From positions 1-64,000 of the forward strand of contig JBAYTZ010000005.1 in NCBI GenBank assembly GCA_041675285.1: a stretch of DNA of 64,000 nucleotides, given 5' to 3'. Origin of the DNA: Candidatus Delongbacteria bacterium (lineage in GTDB: Bacteria > CAIWAD01). Both the position numbers and the translations under genes were made by a program. Under the pieces are notes generated by a model. The model was not told the origin of the DNA, did no database searches, and saw only the letters and a list, made by a program, of their open reading frames with translations. Position 1 is the stretch's first letter; each line of letters begins with the position of its first letter. Positions 1-8,990 of the stretch are shown here, in pieces.

Positions 1-70
1 GAGAAGTTAAGCCCGTCCGCGCCCATGGTACTGCAGGGGTAACCCTGTGGGAGAGTAGGTCGTCGCCTGT
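1..70 (+). rRNA. rrf: 5S ribosomal RNA, 3' part only
   Basis: The first ~70 bases match the 3' half of bacterial 5S rRNA: the GAAGTTAAGCCC segment near the start, the CCATGGTACTGC stretch and the closing GGGAGAGTAGGTCG before a terminator. The 5' half lies outside the window, so this is the tail of an rRNA operon entering from the left. The exact 3' end is estimated. Confidence 0.9.
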
Positions 71-81
71 TCTTTCTTACC

Positions 82-107
82 AAAAGCCCGCCACAAGCGG
101 GCTTTTG
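82..107 (+). terminator. Intrinsic terminator of the rRNA operon
   Basis: A perfect 10-bp stem (AAAAGCCCGC, 82-91, with GCGGGCTTTT, 97-106) around the loop CACAA sits just after the 5S gene. The A-rich 5' arm and U-rich 3' arm let it terminate in either direction. Confidence 0.85.
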
Positions 108-212
108 TGTGTCCGGACCATTCACCATGCTGTGGGTGTGGTTGACTGGCGCGTCCGCTTGTCAGCGGGCAGAAGAGGTCCAGCTGGACCGGGGTTGATC
201 GATGAGGTTCCC

Positions 213-989
213 ATGCTGCAAAGTCGCTTGGAGATTGCCCGCAACTGGTTGCCGCGTTACACGGGCATGCCGTTGGACCAGTTCGGGGACTACATCCTGC
301 TGACCAATTTCCATCACTACGTCCACGCCTTTGCCGAGCAGTTCGGCTGCGACATCCAGGGCGAAGGCAAGCCCATGCAGGCGGCCACCGCCAGCAATGG
401 ATTGACCATCATCAATTTCGGCATCGGTTCCGCCAATGCCGCCACCATCATGGATCTGCTCAGCGCTCGAGCTCCCCGCGGCGTGCTCTTCCTGGGTAAA
501 TGCGGCGGATTGAAGAGCAGCTCGGAGATCGGAAACTTCATCCTGCCCATTGCGGCTATTCGCGGCGAAGGGACCAGCAATGACTACATGCCGCCCGAGG
601 TGCCGGCCCTGCCTTCCTTCAAGCTGCACAAATTCATCTCGGAGAAGATCATCGAGCGCGGGCTGGAGTATCGCACGGGTGTGGTCTACACCACCAATCG
701 GCGCCTGTGGGAGCACGACACGGCCTTTCGCGAGCGGCTGGAGCGCATGACCTGCCTGGCCATCGACATGGAGACCGCCACGCTGTTCATCGTGGGGCAC
801 GCCAATGAGATCAGCCGCGGCGCGCTGCTGCTGGTTTCCGACGTGCCCGTGACGCCGGAAGGGGTCAAGACCGAGGAATCGGACCGTTCGGTCACGGAGA
901 CCTGGGCGGGCATGCACCTGCAGCTGGGGATCGAATCCATGCTCGAGATCGGCAAAAAGGGCGAAGCCATCCGACACTTCCACTACTGA
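213..989 (+). CDS. AMP nucleosidase, short type (phosphorylase superfamily)
   Basis: Predicted to hydrolyse AMP to adenine and ribose 5-phosphate in the cytoplasm (purine salvage). The 258-residue protein has the nucleoside-phosphorylase fold: GIGSANAATI, LFLGKCGGLK, the AAIRGEGTSNDY substrate loop, VYTTNRRLWEHD, the IDMETAT motif that contacts the ribose, and the late LLLVSDVPVTPEGVKTEESD block. It matches the ~258-residue Bacteroidetes-type enzyme across its whole length, not the longer Amn of E. coli. The frame is open further upstream (to 105), but similarity begins at ATG 213, which has a GAGG a few bases upstream, and the upstream part would overlap the terminator. It lies directly behind the rRNA operon, 2 bp before an AEC permease. 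Confidence 0.9.
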   Translation: MLQSRLEIARNWLPRYTGMPLDQFGDYILLTNFHHYVHAFAEQFGCDIQGEGKPMQAATASNGLTIINFGIGSANAATIMDLLSARAPRGVLFLGKCGGLKSSSEIGNFILPIAAIRGEGTSNDYMPPEVPALPSFKLHKFISEKIIERGLEYRTGVVYTTNRRLWEHDTAFRERLERMTCLAIDMETATLFIVGHANEISRGALLLVSDVPVTPEGVKTEESDRSVTETWAGMHLQLGIESMLEIGKKGEAIRHFHY

Positions 990-991
990 TC

Positions 992-1888
992 ATGCTGCCC
1001 TGGATTCCTGTCTTCCTGTTCGCCGGCTGGGCGGCCCGGCAGCAACCCCGCGTGCCCGCCGGCCTGCCGGGGTGGCTGGCCGCCTGGGCCTTGCGCGTGG
1101 CCCTGCCCGCCACGGTGCTCAAGGTGTTGGCGGGTCTGCCACTGGCCGCGCTCTGGGATCCCGCCGTGCTGCTGCCCTGGCTGCTATTGCCCCTGATCCT
1201 TCTGCTGGTGCGCGCGCTGGGTCACAGCTCCGGACTTTCGGCCGACCACATCAAGCTGCTGCTGCTGTTGATTCCCCTGGGCAACACGTCCTTCCTGGGC
1301 CTGCCGCTGCTCAAGGCCGTGCGCGGCGACTCCGCCCTGCACCCGGCCCTGCTCTACGACCAGTTCGGCAGTTTCCCGCAACTCCTGTTGCTGGGCACGT
1401 TGCTGCTGGAGGGCGGCGCCCGTTCCGCCGGCTGGCGCCGGGCCGGCCTGCGGCTGCTGGCCTTCCCCCCCCTGCCCGCGCTGCTGCTGGCGCTCAGTCC
1501 CTGGGGTCCCTGGGTGCGCGAACAGAGCCTGCCGCTGCTGCAGGTCCTGTCTTGGACGCTGGTGCCCACGGTGATGATCTCGCTGGGCGCGCGGCTGCGC
1601 ATCCGCCTGGCTCCGGAAGATCGGCCCGCCCTCTGGCTGGGACTGACTGGCAAGATGCTGGTCCTGCCCGCCCTGGCCGTGGGCCTGACCCTGCTGCTGG
1701 GCTGGCGCGGCCTGCACGCAGAGACCGCCGTGCTGGAGGCGGCCATGCCGCCCATGGCCACGGCCGCCGCCTGGGCCGCCGAGCGCGACCTCTGCCCCGA
1801 ACTGGCAGCCAGCCTGGTGAGCGTGGGCATCCTTGCGGCCCTGCTCTGGATTCCCCTGCTCTCCTGGGCGTTGGGGTGGCTGCCATGA
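992..1888 (+). CDS. AEC-family (auxin efflux carrier-like) permease
   Basis: A 298-residue, very hydrophobic inner-membrane protein with about eight to ten membrane segments. It carries family features: GNTSFLGLPLL at the first half-site, a central hydrophilic loop, and AMPPMATAAAWA in the second half. Family members export organic acids or similar anions; no substrate can be read from the sequence. The gene starts 2 bp after the AMP nucleosidase stop, and its TGA (1886-1888) overlaps the next ATG (1885), so the three genes look like one translationally coupled unit. Confidence 0.85.
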   Translation: MLPWIPVFLFAGWAARQQPRVPAGLPGWLAAWALRVALPATVLKVLAGLPLAALWDPAVLLPWLLLPLILLLVRALGHSSGLSADHIKLLLLLIPLGNTSFLGLPLLKAVRGDSALHPALLYDQFGSFPQLLLLGTLLLEGGARSAGWRRAGLRLLAFPPLPALLLALSPWGPWVREQSLPLLQVLSWTLVPTVMISLGARLRIRLAPEDRPALWLGLTGKMLVLPALAVGLTLLLGWRGLHAETAVLEAAMPPMATAAAWAAERDLCPELAASLVSVGILAALLWIPLLSWALGWLP

Positions 1889-3144
1889 CAGAGTCCGTCG
1901 ACCTGATCGTGGCGGGCGCGGGGGCGGCGGGCCTGATGGCGGCCATCCAGGCGGCCCGGGTGCAGCCGCAGGGGCGCCTGCTGCTGCTGGACGGCCAAGC
2001 GCGTCCGGGGGCCAAACTGCTGGTCTCGGGCGGCGGACGCTGCAACCTGACGAACCGGCTGGTGGGCGGCGAGGATTTCCAAGGCGAGGCGCCAGCGCTG
2101 CGCGGCGCCGTGTTGCGCGCCCTACCCGTGCCGGCCACACTGGACTTCTTCCACAGTCTCGGGCTGGTCACGGTGGAGGAGTCGGGCGGACGGATCTATC
2201 CCGCCAGCCAGCAGGCGCGGGACGTGCATCGCGCGCTCTGGGACGAGGTGCGGCGGCTGGCCATCCCCTGTCGCCTGGCCTTTCCCGTTGCGGACGTGAT
2301 ACGCCAGGCCGACGGATTTCGGCTGGCGGGTCCGGCGGGCTGCCTTCACGCCCGGCGCGTGGTGCTGGCCTTGGGCGGGCGCAGCCTGCCGCGCTCGGGC
2401 AGCGATGGCTCGGGACTCGAGTTGGCCCGCGGCCTTGGATTGCGCGTGAACGGACCGCTGGTGCCCGGCCTGGCTCCGCTGCGCCTGCCGGAGGGCCATC
2501 CCTTGACGCAGCTGGCTGGAATCAGCCAGCCCGTGGAACTGCGCTGGACGGGTCCGGCGCCGAACCGCTGCCGCGGGGCCCTGCTCTGCACGCATTTCGG
2601 CGTGTCCGGTCCCGCCGTGCTGGATGCCTCGCGGCAGGTGCTGCGGGCGCTGGCGGAGGGCCGGGAGCCCCGCCTGCGCGTGGACTGGCTGCCGGAGGTG
2701 CCGGAGGAGACGCTGCGCCGGCGGTTGAGCGCGCCGGGCGGGTCGCCCCGGCTGCGCGCGCGCCTGCAGGCGGAGTTGCCCGGGCGGCTGCTGGATCTGC
2801 AACTGGAGCGGGCGGGCCTGGGGCGGGAGCAGGAGGTCGCCCAGTTGCCGCGGGAGCGGCGCGAGCGGCTGCTGGGCCTGCTCAAGGCCGAGCCCTTGCC
2901 CGTCACGGGGGCCCGCTCCTGGCACCACGCGGAAGTTACGGCAGGGGGCGTGTCCCTGACGGAACTGGATCCGGGCACCCTGGAGTCCCGGGCCGTCCCC
3001 GGACTGCACGTGTGCGGCGAGCTGTGCGACGTGGACGGCCGGCTGGGGGGCTTCAATTTCCAGTGGGCCTGGACCAGTGGCTGGGTGGCGGGCCAGGCGG
3101 CGGCCCGGCTGTTGGACGGGCGTCGGCCCGACGCCGTGCATTGA
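1885..3144 (+). CDS. BaiN/YhiN/HI0933-family FAD-dependent oxidoreductase
   Basis: A 419-residue flavoprotein. The N-terminal dinucleotide fold is GAGAAGLMAAIQAAR (residues ~10-24), followed by the signature SGGGRCNLTN (~48-57). The C-terminal family block is GELCDVDGRLGGFNFQWAW, which closes over the FAD. Length and motif order are normal for the family, whose physiological substrates are mostly unknown (BaiN reduces bile-acid intermediates). The ATG overlaps the upstream stop in an ATGA arrangement. The same frame is open far upstream, but that sequence overlies the permease gene and shows no similarity. Confidence 0.88.
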   Translation: MTESVDLIVAGAGAAGLMAAIQAARVQPQGRLLLLDGQARPGAKLLVSGGGRCNLTNRLVGGEDFQGEAPALRGAVLRALPVPATLDFFHSLGLVTVEESGGRIYPASQQARDVHRALWDEVRRLAIPCRLAFPVADVIRQADGFRLAGPAGCLHARRVVLALGGRSLPRSGSDGSGLELARGLGLRVNGPLVPGLAPLRLPEGHPLTQLAGISQPVELRWTGPAPNRCRGALLCTHFGVSGPAVLDASRQVLRALAEGREPRLRVDWLPEVPEETLRRRLSAPGGSPRLRARLQAELPGRLLDLQLERAGLGREQEVAQLPRERRERLLGLLKAEPLPVTGARSWHHAEVTAGGVSLTELDPGTLESRAVPGLHVCGELCDVDGRLGGFNFQWAWTSGWVAGQAAARLLDGRRPDAVH

Positions 3145-3277
3145 GATTCCGGCGCCACTATCCCACCCTTGACGTCCAGCGGGCGTGGGCTTTGGCCGAG
3201 ACTTGCTCAGACGGCCCGTGGCTCGGATTCCGCCCGGGCGCGAGCCGCCGAAACCGGAGATGGACAGAGGATGCACT

Positions 3278-3955
3278 GTGCTGATCGCTGAGGATCGTGA
3301 GCAGCTCGTCCGCGCGCTGCGCCAGGTGGTGCTGCCCCGCAACCTGTGCCGCTTCGCCGACTCCAGCCTGATCCGGCCGGCCAGCCACGCCGAGCTGGAG
3401 ATCCAGCTGGCCGCCTGGCTGCGGGCCAAGGATCCCGACCTGCTGCAGGAGGGCTTGACCAACGTCCTCTACTGGCGCCATCAGCTGGAAGGGGCGGGGC
3501 AGGACGACATCTACGACTTCCGGGCCGGGTTGCGGCGCTGGTCCCTGGTGGACGCCCTGCGCCTGATCGACTGGCTGGACGGCCCCGGGCTGGTGAGTCT
3601 GGAGCACCTGGGCCTGCCGGTCTTCCGCGATCTGTTCACCCTGAGCACCCTGCGCATGCTGCTGGATCCCGGGCGCTACACGTGCTTGCGTCCCCTCCAC
3701 CTCCAGCTGGCCGCGCTGCCCGGGCGCAGCGTGTTGCACGACTTCCGCTCCGAGGGCGGCCACTGGCCGGTCAGCCTGCTGAACGAGACCTGCTACGAGC
3801 GCTGGAACCAGCTCTGCCGACTGCTGGGCGCGGAGTTCGAGCCGGCCTGGCGGGCGGCCGACGTGGAGCGGGCGCTGGGGCGGCTGATCCAGGACGGCGA
3901 GGGCGAATTCGTGCTGCGCGTGCTGGACCTGGCAGAGAGCCTGCGCCGCCTCTGA
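3278..3955 (+). CDS. Conserved-looking protein of unknown function
   Basis: I do not recognise this 225-residue protein. It has no signal peptide or obvious membrane segment. It is rich in Leu, Arg and Trp, with short amphipathic helices and a WRHQLEGAGQDDIYDF segment in the middle. I chose GTG 3278 because AGAGG lies 7 bp upstream; ATG 3260 is the alternative. Coding looks real: the third-position G/C pattern is strong and the frame ends exactly where the convergent regulator gene ends, with no gap. It is probably cytoplasmic. Confidence 0.6.
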   Translation: MLIAEDREQLVRALRQVVLPRNLCRFADSSLIRPASHAELEIQLAAWLRAKDPDLLQEGLTNVLYWRHQLEGAGQDDIYDFRAGLRRWSLVDALRLIDWLDGPGLVSLEHLGLPVFRDLFTLSTLRMLLDPGRYTCLRPLHLQLAALPGRSVLHDFRSEGGHWPVSLLNETCYERWNQLCRLLGAEFEPAWRAADVERALGRLIQDGEGEFVLRVLDLAESLRRL

Positions 3956-6900
3956 TCAGCGCGGGCCGTCGGCCAGCGCCTGCCGGTGCCGGGTCAGGGC
4001 CACGCGCGCCTCGGCCTGGCGACCCTCCGCCTCGTAGGCTTCCGCCAGACGTCCGGCCACCTCCTCGTCGTCAGGGTGCCAGAAGAAGAGCTGTTCCAGC
4101 AGGCTGCGGGCCTCGCGGACCGCGCCGCCGGCCTGCAGCGCGCGGATCGTCTCCAGCCCCACGCCGCGAGCCCGGGTTTCCAGATCATCCCGCAGCGAAT
4201 CGAACAGGGGCTGGAACAGGTCCTGGAAGGGCAGGCCGCGCCGCAGCCGGATCAGGGCCTCCGTCACCCCCTGTGCGGCTGCCTGGGGGCGGCTCGCGTG
4301 CAGGGCCTGGGCCGCGCTCTCCAGTTGACCCGCCACTTCCTGCACGTCGCTCTGGACCTGGGCCGGATTGAGGCGCGGCCGGTCGGCGCCGCCCAGAATG
4401 GCGTCGGGCCCCAGCAGGCGCCGCAGGCGATGCACGCCGATGGCCAGGATGTTCCGCACCTGGGCCGCGGAGGCTTCGTGGTCGGCGCCGGCGGCCAGGG
4501 CCCGGAACTCCTCCCGGGGCAGAGGCAGTTGGAGCAGCTGATCGGCCACCAGCAGGGCCAGCAGCGTGCGCATGCGAGCTCCCTGGATGCGCCGCTCGCG
4601 TTCCTCCCCGGCCAGGCGCAGGCGCGTTCCGCCGATCAACTGGAGCCAAGTCCGCTGGCGGTCGGTCTCCGCGGCGCCCTGGTCCGGCGGACTCCAGACC
4701 CGAGCCTGTTCGGCGCGCCGGAGCCAACTCCGCCGGCGCGGGGCGGGCAGGAGGCCGGCGAACTGGCGGCTCCACGGTCGCACCACCAGCCCCAACTGGC
4801 GCTCCACGCACCACTCGAGGGCGCTTTCCAGCGCCTGCCGGGCAGCCTCGTGCAAGGCCGGGGTGCGGCCCGCCACAGCCAACAAGGTCTGCAGGATCAG
4901 CAGGTGATCCAGGCGGGCGGGCGGCTGGGCCAGCAGCGCGCGGGCCTGCTCGCGGCCCGTCTCGAGCCGGCCCTCGTCCAGGTTCGCCAGGCACTGGAAC
5001 AGGGCCACCAACCGGGGCGGATCCTCGCTGTCGGTCTCGGGCAGCGCGCGCAGGCGCCGGGCGCCGGGTTGGCGGCCGCCGGCTTGGCGCGCCCAGAGGA
5101 ACTGCAGGCGCCGGGCGGCTCGCTCCGCCTCCCGCGTGATGGTCAGCGGGCCCAGCCGGCGGCCCACCCAATCGGTGTGACCCAGCAGCAGCGCGACCTC
5201 CAGCAGCGGCAATTCCCGCAGGGTTTCCTGGGCGGAACGCAGTGGATCCGGGTCCTGTTGCGGCAGCAGGCGCTCAGGCTCTTCGCCGCAGAGCGCCAGG
5301 ACGGCCTGGTGCCAGGCCTCCGCCACCTGGAGGTTGCGTTGCAGGCCACGCTGCAGCCAGATCTGGCGCGCCGCGTCCCACAGTTCGAGGAACTCACCCA
5401 GCTGGCCCGTCTGCAGCAGCAGGTGCAGGCGCACGGCGGGGAACACGGCGTCGCTGGCGGGCACCACGGCCGCCAGGCTCCGGGCCAGCTCCAGCCGCCG
5501 GTCGGCCTGCCCGGAGGTCTCGAAATGGGCCAGCAGGGTGACGCCCACCCGCTGCTGGAGAAGATTGCGGGATTCCTCGTCCGGATCCTCCGCCAGCAGG
5601 CGCTCCACCTGCTGTTCGACCCAGCCGGCCGTGCCGTGCTGACCGCGGCCCCAGGCCATCAGCCCCAGGTCGCCCAGGAAGACGCGGAAGGCCCGGTGCC
5701 CGCGCAGGGCGGGATGCGGCTCCAGCAGGGCCTCGATGGCGGCCCGCGTGTCCAGCACGGCCGGGTCGCCCCGGCGCAGGTGATGCCGGTTGAGGTGGAT
5801 CAGCGTCTGCAGGCGCAGCTCGGCCAGGGCCGGCTCCGCGCAGGGTTCCGTCAGCTCCAGCAGCCGGCCCACTTGTTCCAGGAACACGCTCTCGCCGGCC
5901 TGGCCCTTGAGCAGGAACAGGCGAGCCACCAGCAGGCGGCCGGCCGCCAGCCGCAGACTCGACAGCTGGCGCCAGTCGGGCCGCCGCTCCAGGACGGCCA
6001 GCGCGGCCCGGCTCAGCCGGTCGCCGACGGAGGGATCCGGGCTGCGCTGCTGGGCCAGCACCAGCTGCTCCGCGAGCGCCAGCACGCGCTCCAGCCAGGG
6101 AACGCCAGGCACGCCTGCCACCAGCTCTTCAAGCGCCAGCAGGGGCGCCAGGGAATAGAGGGGCAGGGCGCCGGCGAGCAGGTCCAGGGTCGCTTCCGGC
6201 AGCGGTTCCGGCCGGCCGGCCAGCCAGATCCGCAGACCGTGGTCCCAGATCTCCACCAGGGCTTCGCGGGTGGCTGGACCCGCCACACGCCGCGGCGGAT
6301 GCAGCGGCGGGCCGGCCAGGCCGCAGCCCTCCAGCCGGTCCAGCAGCGGGTCGGCGGCGTCGTCCAGCAGCCGGCGCGCGGCCTCGCGGGAGAAGACCGG
6401 CCCCAGCGCGCCCAGCCGGCGCAGCTGCCGGCGCTCGGCGGGTTGCAGCACCGCTAGCCGGCCCTGGTGGAAGGCGTCGAGCAGCAGGGTGGCCTGCTCG
6501 CGGAGCTCCGCCGGGATCAGGCGGAGTTGTCCGCGGCCGCCGCCGGAAATCCAGCCGGCCTCCAGACAGGAGCGCAGGAGGTGGCGCAGGGCCAGGGGCG
6601 AGCCGCCGCTGGTCTCCACCAGGACCTGGCAGACCGCCGGGCTGGTGTCCTGGGCGAAGAGTCGCTGCCAGAGATCGCGCAGGTCCTCCTCGAGCAGACC
6701 CTCCAGCTCCAGGCTGCAGAGCAGCAGGGACTCCAGGCTGGAACGCAAGAGGAGCAGGGGCGGACGGCCGGCCAGCAGGGCCAGGAAGGGCGGCATGCCC
6801 GGGGCGCGCAGCAACTGGATCAACCCCAGTCCGACGGCGAAAGGCAGGGCCTCGCAGTCGTCGAGGAGCAAGAGCAGGGGCTGGCGGCCGCCGGCCCGCA

Positions 6901-7255
6901 ACAGGCGGGTCAAGCGTTGTTCTACGGAGAGCGCGGGCCATTCGGGCAAGGGTGCGGGGAGTTGGGCCTCCAGCGCCTGGGCCAGCTGGTCCAGCTCCGG
7001 GACCGGCAGTCCGCGCCAGCCGACCTGGAGGATCCGCGCGTCCTGGCGGCCGGCGAGCCGGGCGAACTCCTGCAGGAGGCGCGTCTTGCCCTGACCCTCC
7101 ACGCCTTCCAGCAGGACGCAGCCGGACTCCGCCTCGTGCACGGTGGCGGACCAGCAGCGGGACAGGCGGGACAGCAGGGCGGCGCGTCCGCAGAACGGCA
7201 GATCGCCGCGGGCGAGGAAGCTGGACAGCTCGGGATGACCGGGTTCGCTGGACAT
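3956..7255 (-). CDS. Large STAND-type transcriptional regulator with C-terminal SARP-like winged helix and BTAD domain
   Basis: A 1099-residue protein. An N-terminal AAA/STAND ATPase has Walker A GVEGQGKT (Lys57) and Walker B LLLLLDD. A long alpha-helical TPR-like solenoid (~residues 300-850) follows. The C-terminus carries a SARP-like winged helix (IQGARMRTLLALLVADQ through RNILAIGVHRLRRLLG) and a BTAD-type helical repeat domain. SARP regulators usually carry this DNA-binding/BTAD pair at the N-terminus; here it is at the C-terminus, a MalT-like layout. I chose ATG 7255 because the FCGRAALLSRL segment that opens the ATPase module follows it; the frame stays open to 7423 but the extension is low-complexity. 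It diverges from the adenylate-forming/EF-G operon and is a plausible regulator of it. Confidence 0.8.
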   Translation of the reverse strand: MSSEPGHPELSSFLARGDLPFCGRAALLSRLSRCWSATVHEAESGCVLLEGVEGQGKTRLLQEFARLAGRQDARILQVGWRGLPVPELDQLAQALEAQLPAPLPEWPALSVEQRLTRLLRAGGRQPLLLLLDDCEALPFAVGLGLIQLLRAPGMPPFLALLAGRPPLLLLRSSLESLLLCSLELEGLLEEDLRDLWQRLFAQDTSPAVCQVLVETSGGSPLALRHLLRSCLEAGWISGGGRGQLRLIPAELREQATLLLDAFHQGRLAVLQPAERRQLRRLGALGPVFSREAARRLLDDAADPLLDRLEGCGLAGPPLHPPRRVAGPATREALVEIWDHGLRIWLAGRPEPLPEATLDLLAGALPLYSLAPLLALEELVAGVPGVPWLERVLALAEQLVLAQQRSPDPSVGDRLSRAALAVLERRPDWRQLSSLRLAAGRLLVARLFLLKGQAGESVFLEQVGRLLELTEPCAEPALAELRLQTLIHLNRHHLRRGDPAVLDTRAAIEALLEPHPALRGHRAFRVFLGDLGLMAWGRGQHGTAGWVEQQVERLLAEDPDEESRNLLQQRVGVTLLAHFETSGQADRRLELARSLAAVVPASDAVFPAVRLHLLLQTGQLGEFLELWDAARQIWLQRGLQRNLQVAEAWHQAVLALCGEEPERLLPQQDPDPLRSAQETLRELPLLEVALLLGHTDWVGRRLGPLTITREAERAARRLQFLWARQAGGRQPGARRLRALPETDSEDPPRLVALFQCLANLDEGRLETGREQARALLAQPPARLDHLLILQTLLAVAGRTPALHEAARQALESALEWCVERQLGLVVRPWSRQFAGLLPAPRRRSWLRRAEQARVWSPPDQGAAETDRQRTWLQLIGGTRLRLAGEERERRIQGARMRTLLALLVADQLLQLPLPREEFRALAAGADHEASAAQVRNILAIGVHRLRRLLGPDAILGGADRPRLNPAQVQSDVQEVAGQLESAAQALHASRPQAAAQGVTEALIRLRRGLPFQDLFQPLFDSLRDDLETRARGVGLETIRALQAGGAVREARSLLEQLFFWHPDDEEVAGRLAEAYEAEGRQAEARVALTRHRQALADGPR

Positions 7256-7366
7256 GCAGACAAGGTAGGGAGGCGGCGGCGGAAGCCGCTGGCCGCCGCG
7301 CTGCGGGAAGTGACTGTGAGACACGCAAATCCGCGGCCCGCGGGCCCTGTTTGAGCCGCCTTCAGC

Positions 7367-7395
7367 TTGCTTGTTAAGGGCCTGATCCTTAGAAT
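7367..7395 (+). promoter_or_regulatory. Candidate promoter for the adenylase-like/EF-G-like operon
   Basis: TTGCTT (7367-7372), a 17-bp spacer, then TAGAAT (7390-7395), about 26 bp before the ATG at 7422. It lies in the 166-bp divergent gap shared with the regulator gene. Confidence 0.45.
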
Positions 7396-7421
7396 CAACG
7401 GTTTCACAACGCGGATCATCC

Positions 7422-8990
7422 ATGACAGCCGACCTGCAGTTCCTCCATCAAGCCTCCTCGAACTCCTGCCTGGAGGATTTGAGGCGGGTCATGGCCGATT
7501 TTCCCACTCGGCCCGCGCTGCTTCATGAGGAGCTGACCCAGACCTACGCCGAGCTGGAACGCGCCTGGGAGGCCACCCGGCACTGGCTGGAGAGCCGCGG
7601 GATTCCGGCCTCCTGCCGCGTCCTGCTGCTCTCTCCGAACCGGCCCGAGACCATCTGGCTCCAGCTGGCCCTGCTGGGCAACGGCGCCCTGACGGCGCTG
7701 GTGGACCTGAAAACCAATCGCGAAGCCCTGCTGCTCATCGCCCAGGAGTTCCAGCCCAGCGTCGTGCTCTGCGCGCCGGACATGGAGGAGCGCGCGGGCG
7801 AGCTGCTGCGCGAACTCCCGCCGCGCACCCTGCTGGTGACCAGCGCCGGACTGCGCGAGGCCGTGGCCGCGGCGCCGGAGCCCGCGCGCCGGCCCCTCTC
7901 CCGCGAGGGCCGTGTGCTCTACTTCCGGATGGACCGCGAGGACCACTGGCGCGGGGCCGTCTTCGGGCTGGGCGAGTTGAGCGCGACCTGCCGGCAGGTC
8001 CGCCAGCTCTTCTCCCTGCACCTGGGGGACGCCGTGCTCTGCCAGATGTCCACGGCCCACTACCTGGCGCTCAGTTCGATGATCCTGCCCGCCCTCTGTT
8101 CCGGCGGCAAACTGCTGCTGCTAGACCGGGGCTGCGGCGACGACCCGCTGCTCGACGCCATCGCCGCCCACGAGCCGCGGCTGATGATCCACTACCGCAA
8201 GACCTATTGGTACCTGCACCGCGCCGCCCTGCGCCGCAAGGAGGAGGGCCGCCCGCTGGGCTGCCTGCTGCACGCCGTGGTCAACGCGGATTCCCCCCAG
8301 TTGCCCTTCCGCTCCTCCTGGGAGGACCTGTTCCAGGGGCATCTGCTGGCGGGCTTCGCCACCACCTTCGCCGGCTCCTTCCTGTCGCTCAATCTGCCCT
8401 GGCTGGAGGATCGCGAGGGCTTTGTGGGCAAGGCCCTGCCCGGCGTGGAGCTGCGCATCCTGGACGAGACGGGCCTGGAGCGGCCCACCGGCCGCTGGGG
8501 CGAAGTGCTGTTCCGCAGCCCGGGCATGGCGCGCGAGTTCCTCGGGGACGAGCGCCTCAATCCCGAACTGGGCGAGGACGGCTGGCTGCGCTCCCAGCAG
8601 ATGGCCATGCAGGACACGGACGGCTTTCTGACCCTGGCCGACGAGGTCTTCGACGTGATCTGGGTCTACGGCTTCAAGGTCAGCCCGCTGGAGATCGAAG
8701 AGCCCGTGCGCGAATTGCCGGGCGTGCTGGACGCCGCCGCGGTCAACGCGCCGCGCGCCACGCACCCCGACCTGATCCATCTCTACGTGCAGGTGGAGGA
8801 GGACGCGGAGGGCCGCCCCGCTTGGAGCGAGGCCGCGCTGCTGGCCCGCTGCGGCCAGCTCTTCCCGCCCTACCTGCAACCGGCCCAGGTCTTCGTGGTG
8901 GACGAGATTCCCCACGACGACGAGGAATTCAAGCTGCGCAAGGAACTGAAATACCGAACCTCAACTGCTGACCTGTGGAGGAGCTCTTGA
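7422..8990 (+). CDS. Degenerate ANL-superfamily (AMP-dependent synthetase/ligase-like) protein
   Basis: A 522-residue protein with the overall fold order of acyl-CoA synthetases and luciferases. The N-terminal half is recognisable (VLLLSPNRPETIWLQLALLGNGALTALVDLKTN), as is the C-terminal hinge region GFLTLADEVFDVIWVYGFKVSPLEIEE. Key catalytic motifs are gone. Where the Ser/Gly/Lys-rich phosphate loop should be, the protein reads GRVLYFRMDREDHWRG. The A5 block is GFATTFAG rather than a Y-G-x-T-E type. The C-terminal catalytic lysine motif (usually G-K) is DDEEFKLRKEL. It may be a non-catalytic or strongly divergent relative. Its TGA overlaps the start of the next gene (TTGA), implying coupled translation with the EF-G paralogue. 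Confidence 0.72.
   Translation: MTADLQFLHQASSNSCLEDLRRVMADFPTRPALLHEELTQTYAELERAWEATRHWLESRGIPASCRVLLLSPNRPETIWLQLALLGNGALTALVDLKTNREALLLIAQEFQPSVVLCAPDMEERAGELLRELPPRTLLVTSAGLREAVAAAPEPARRPLSREGRVLYFRMDREDHWRGAVFGLGELSATCRQVRQLFSLHLGDAVLCQMSTAHYLALSSMILPALCSGGKLLLLDRGCGDDPLLDAIAAHEPRLMIHYRKTYWYLHRAALRRKEEGRPLGCLLHAVVNADSPQLPFRSSWEDLFQGHLLAGFATTFAGSFLSLNLPWLEDREGFVGKALPGVELRILDETGLERPTGRWGEVLFRSPGMAREFLGDERLNPELGEDGWLRSQQMAMQDTDGFLTLADEVFDVIWVYGFKVSPLEIEEPVRELPGVLDAAAVNAPRATHPDLIHLYVQVEEDAEGRPAWSEAALLARCGQLFPPYLQPAQVFVVDEIPHDDEEFKLRKELKYRTSTADLWRSS

Noticed and set aside
7256..7423. N-terminal extension of the STAND regulator to 7423
   Set aside because: It would overlap the divergent gene's start codon and promoter, and the extra residues show no domain character.
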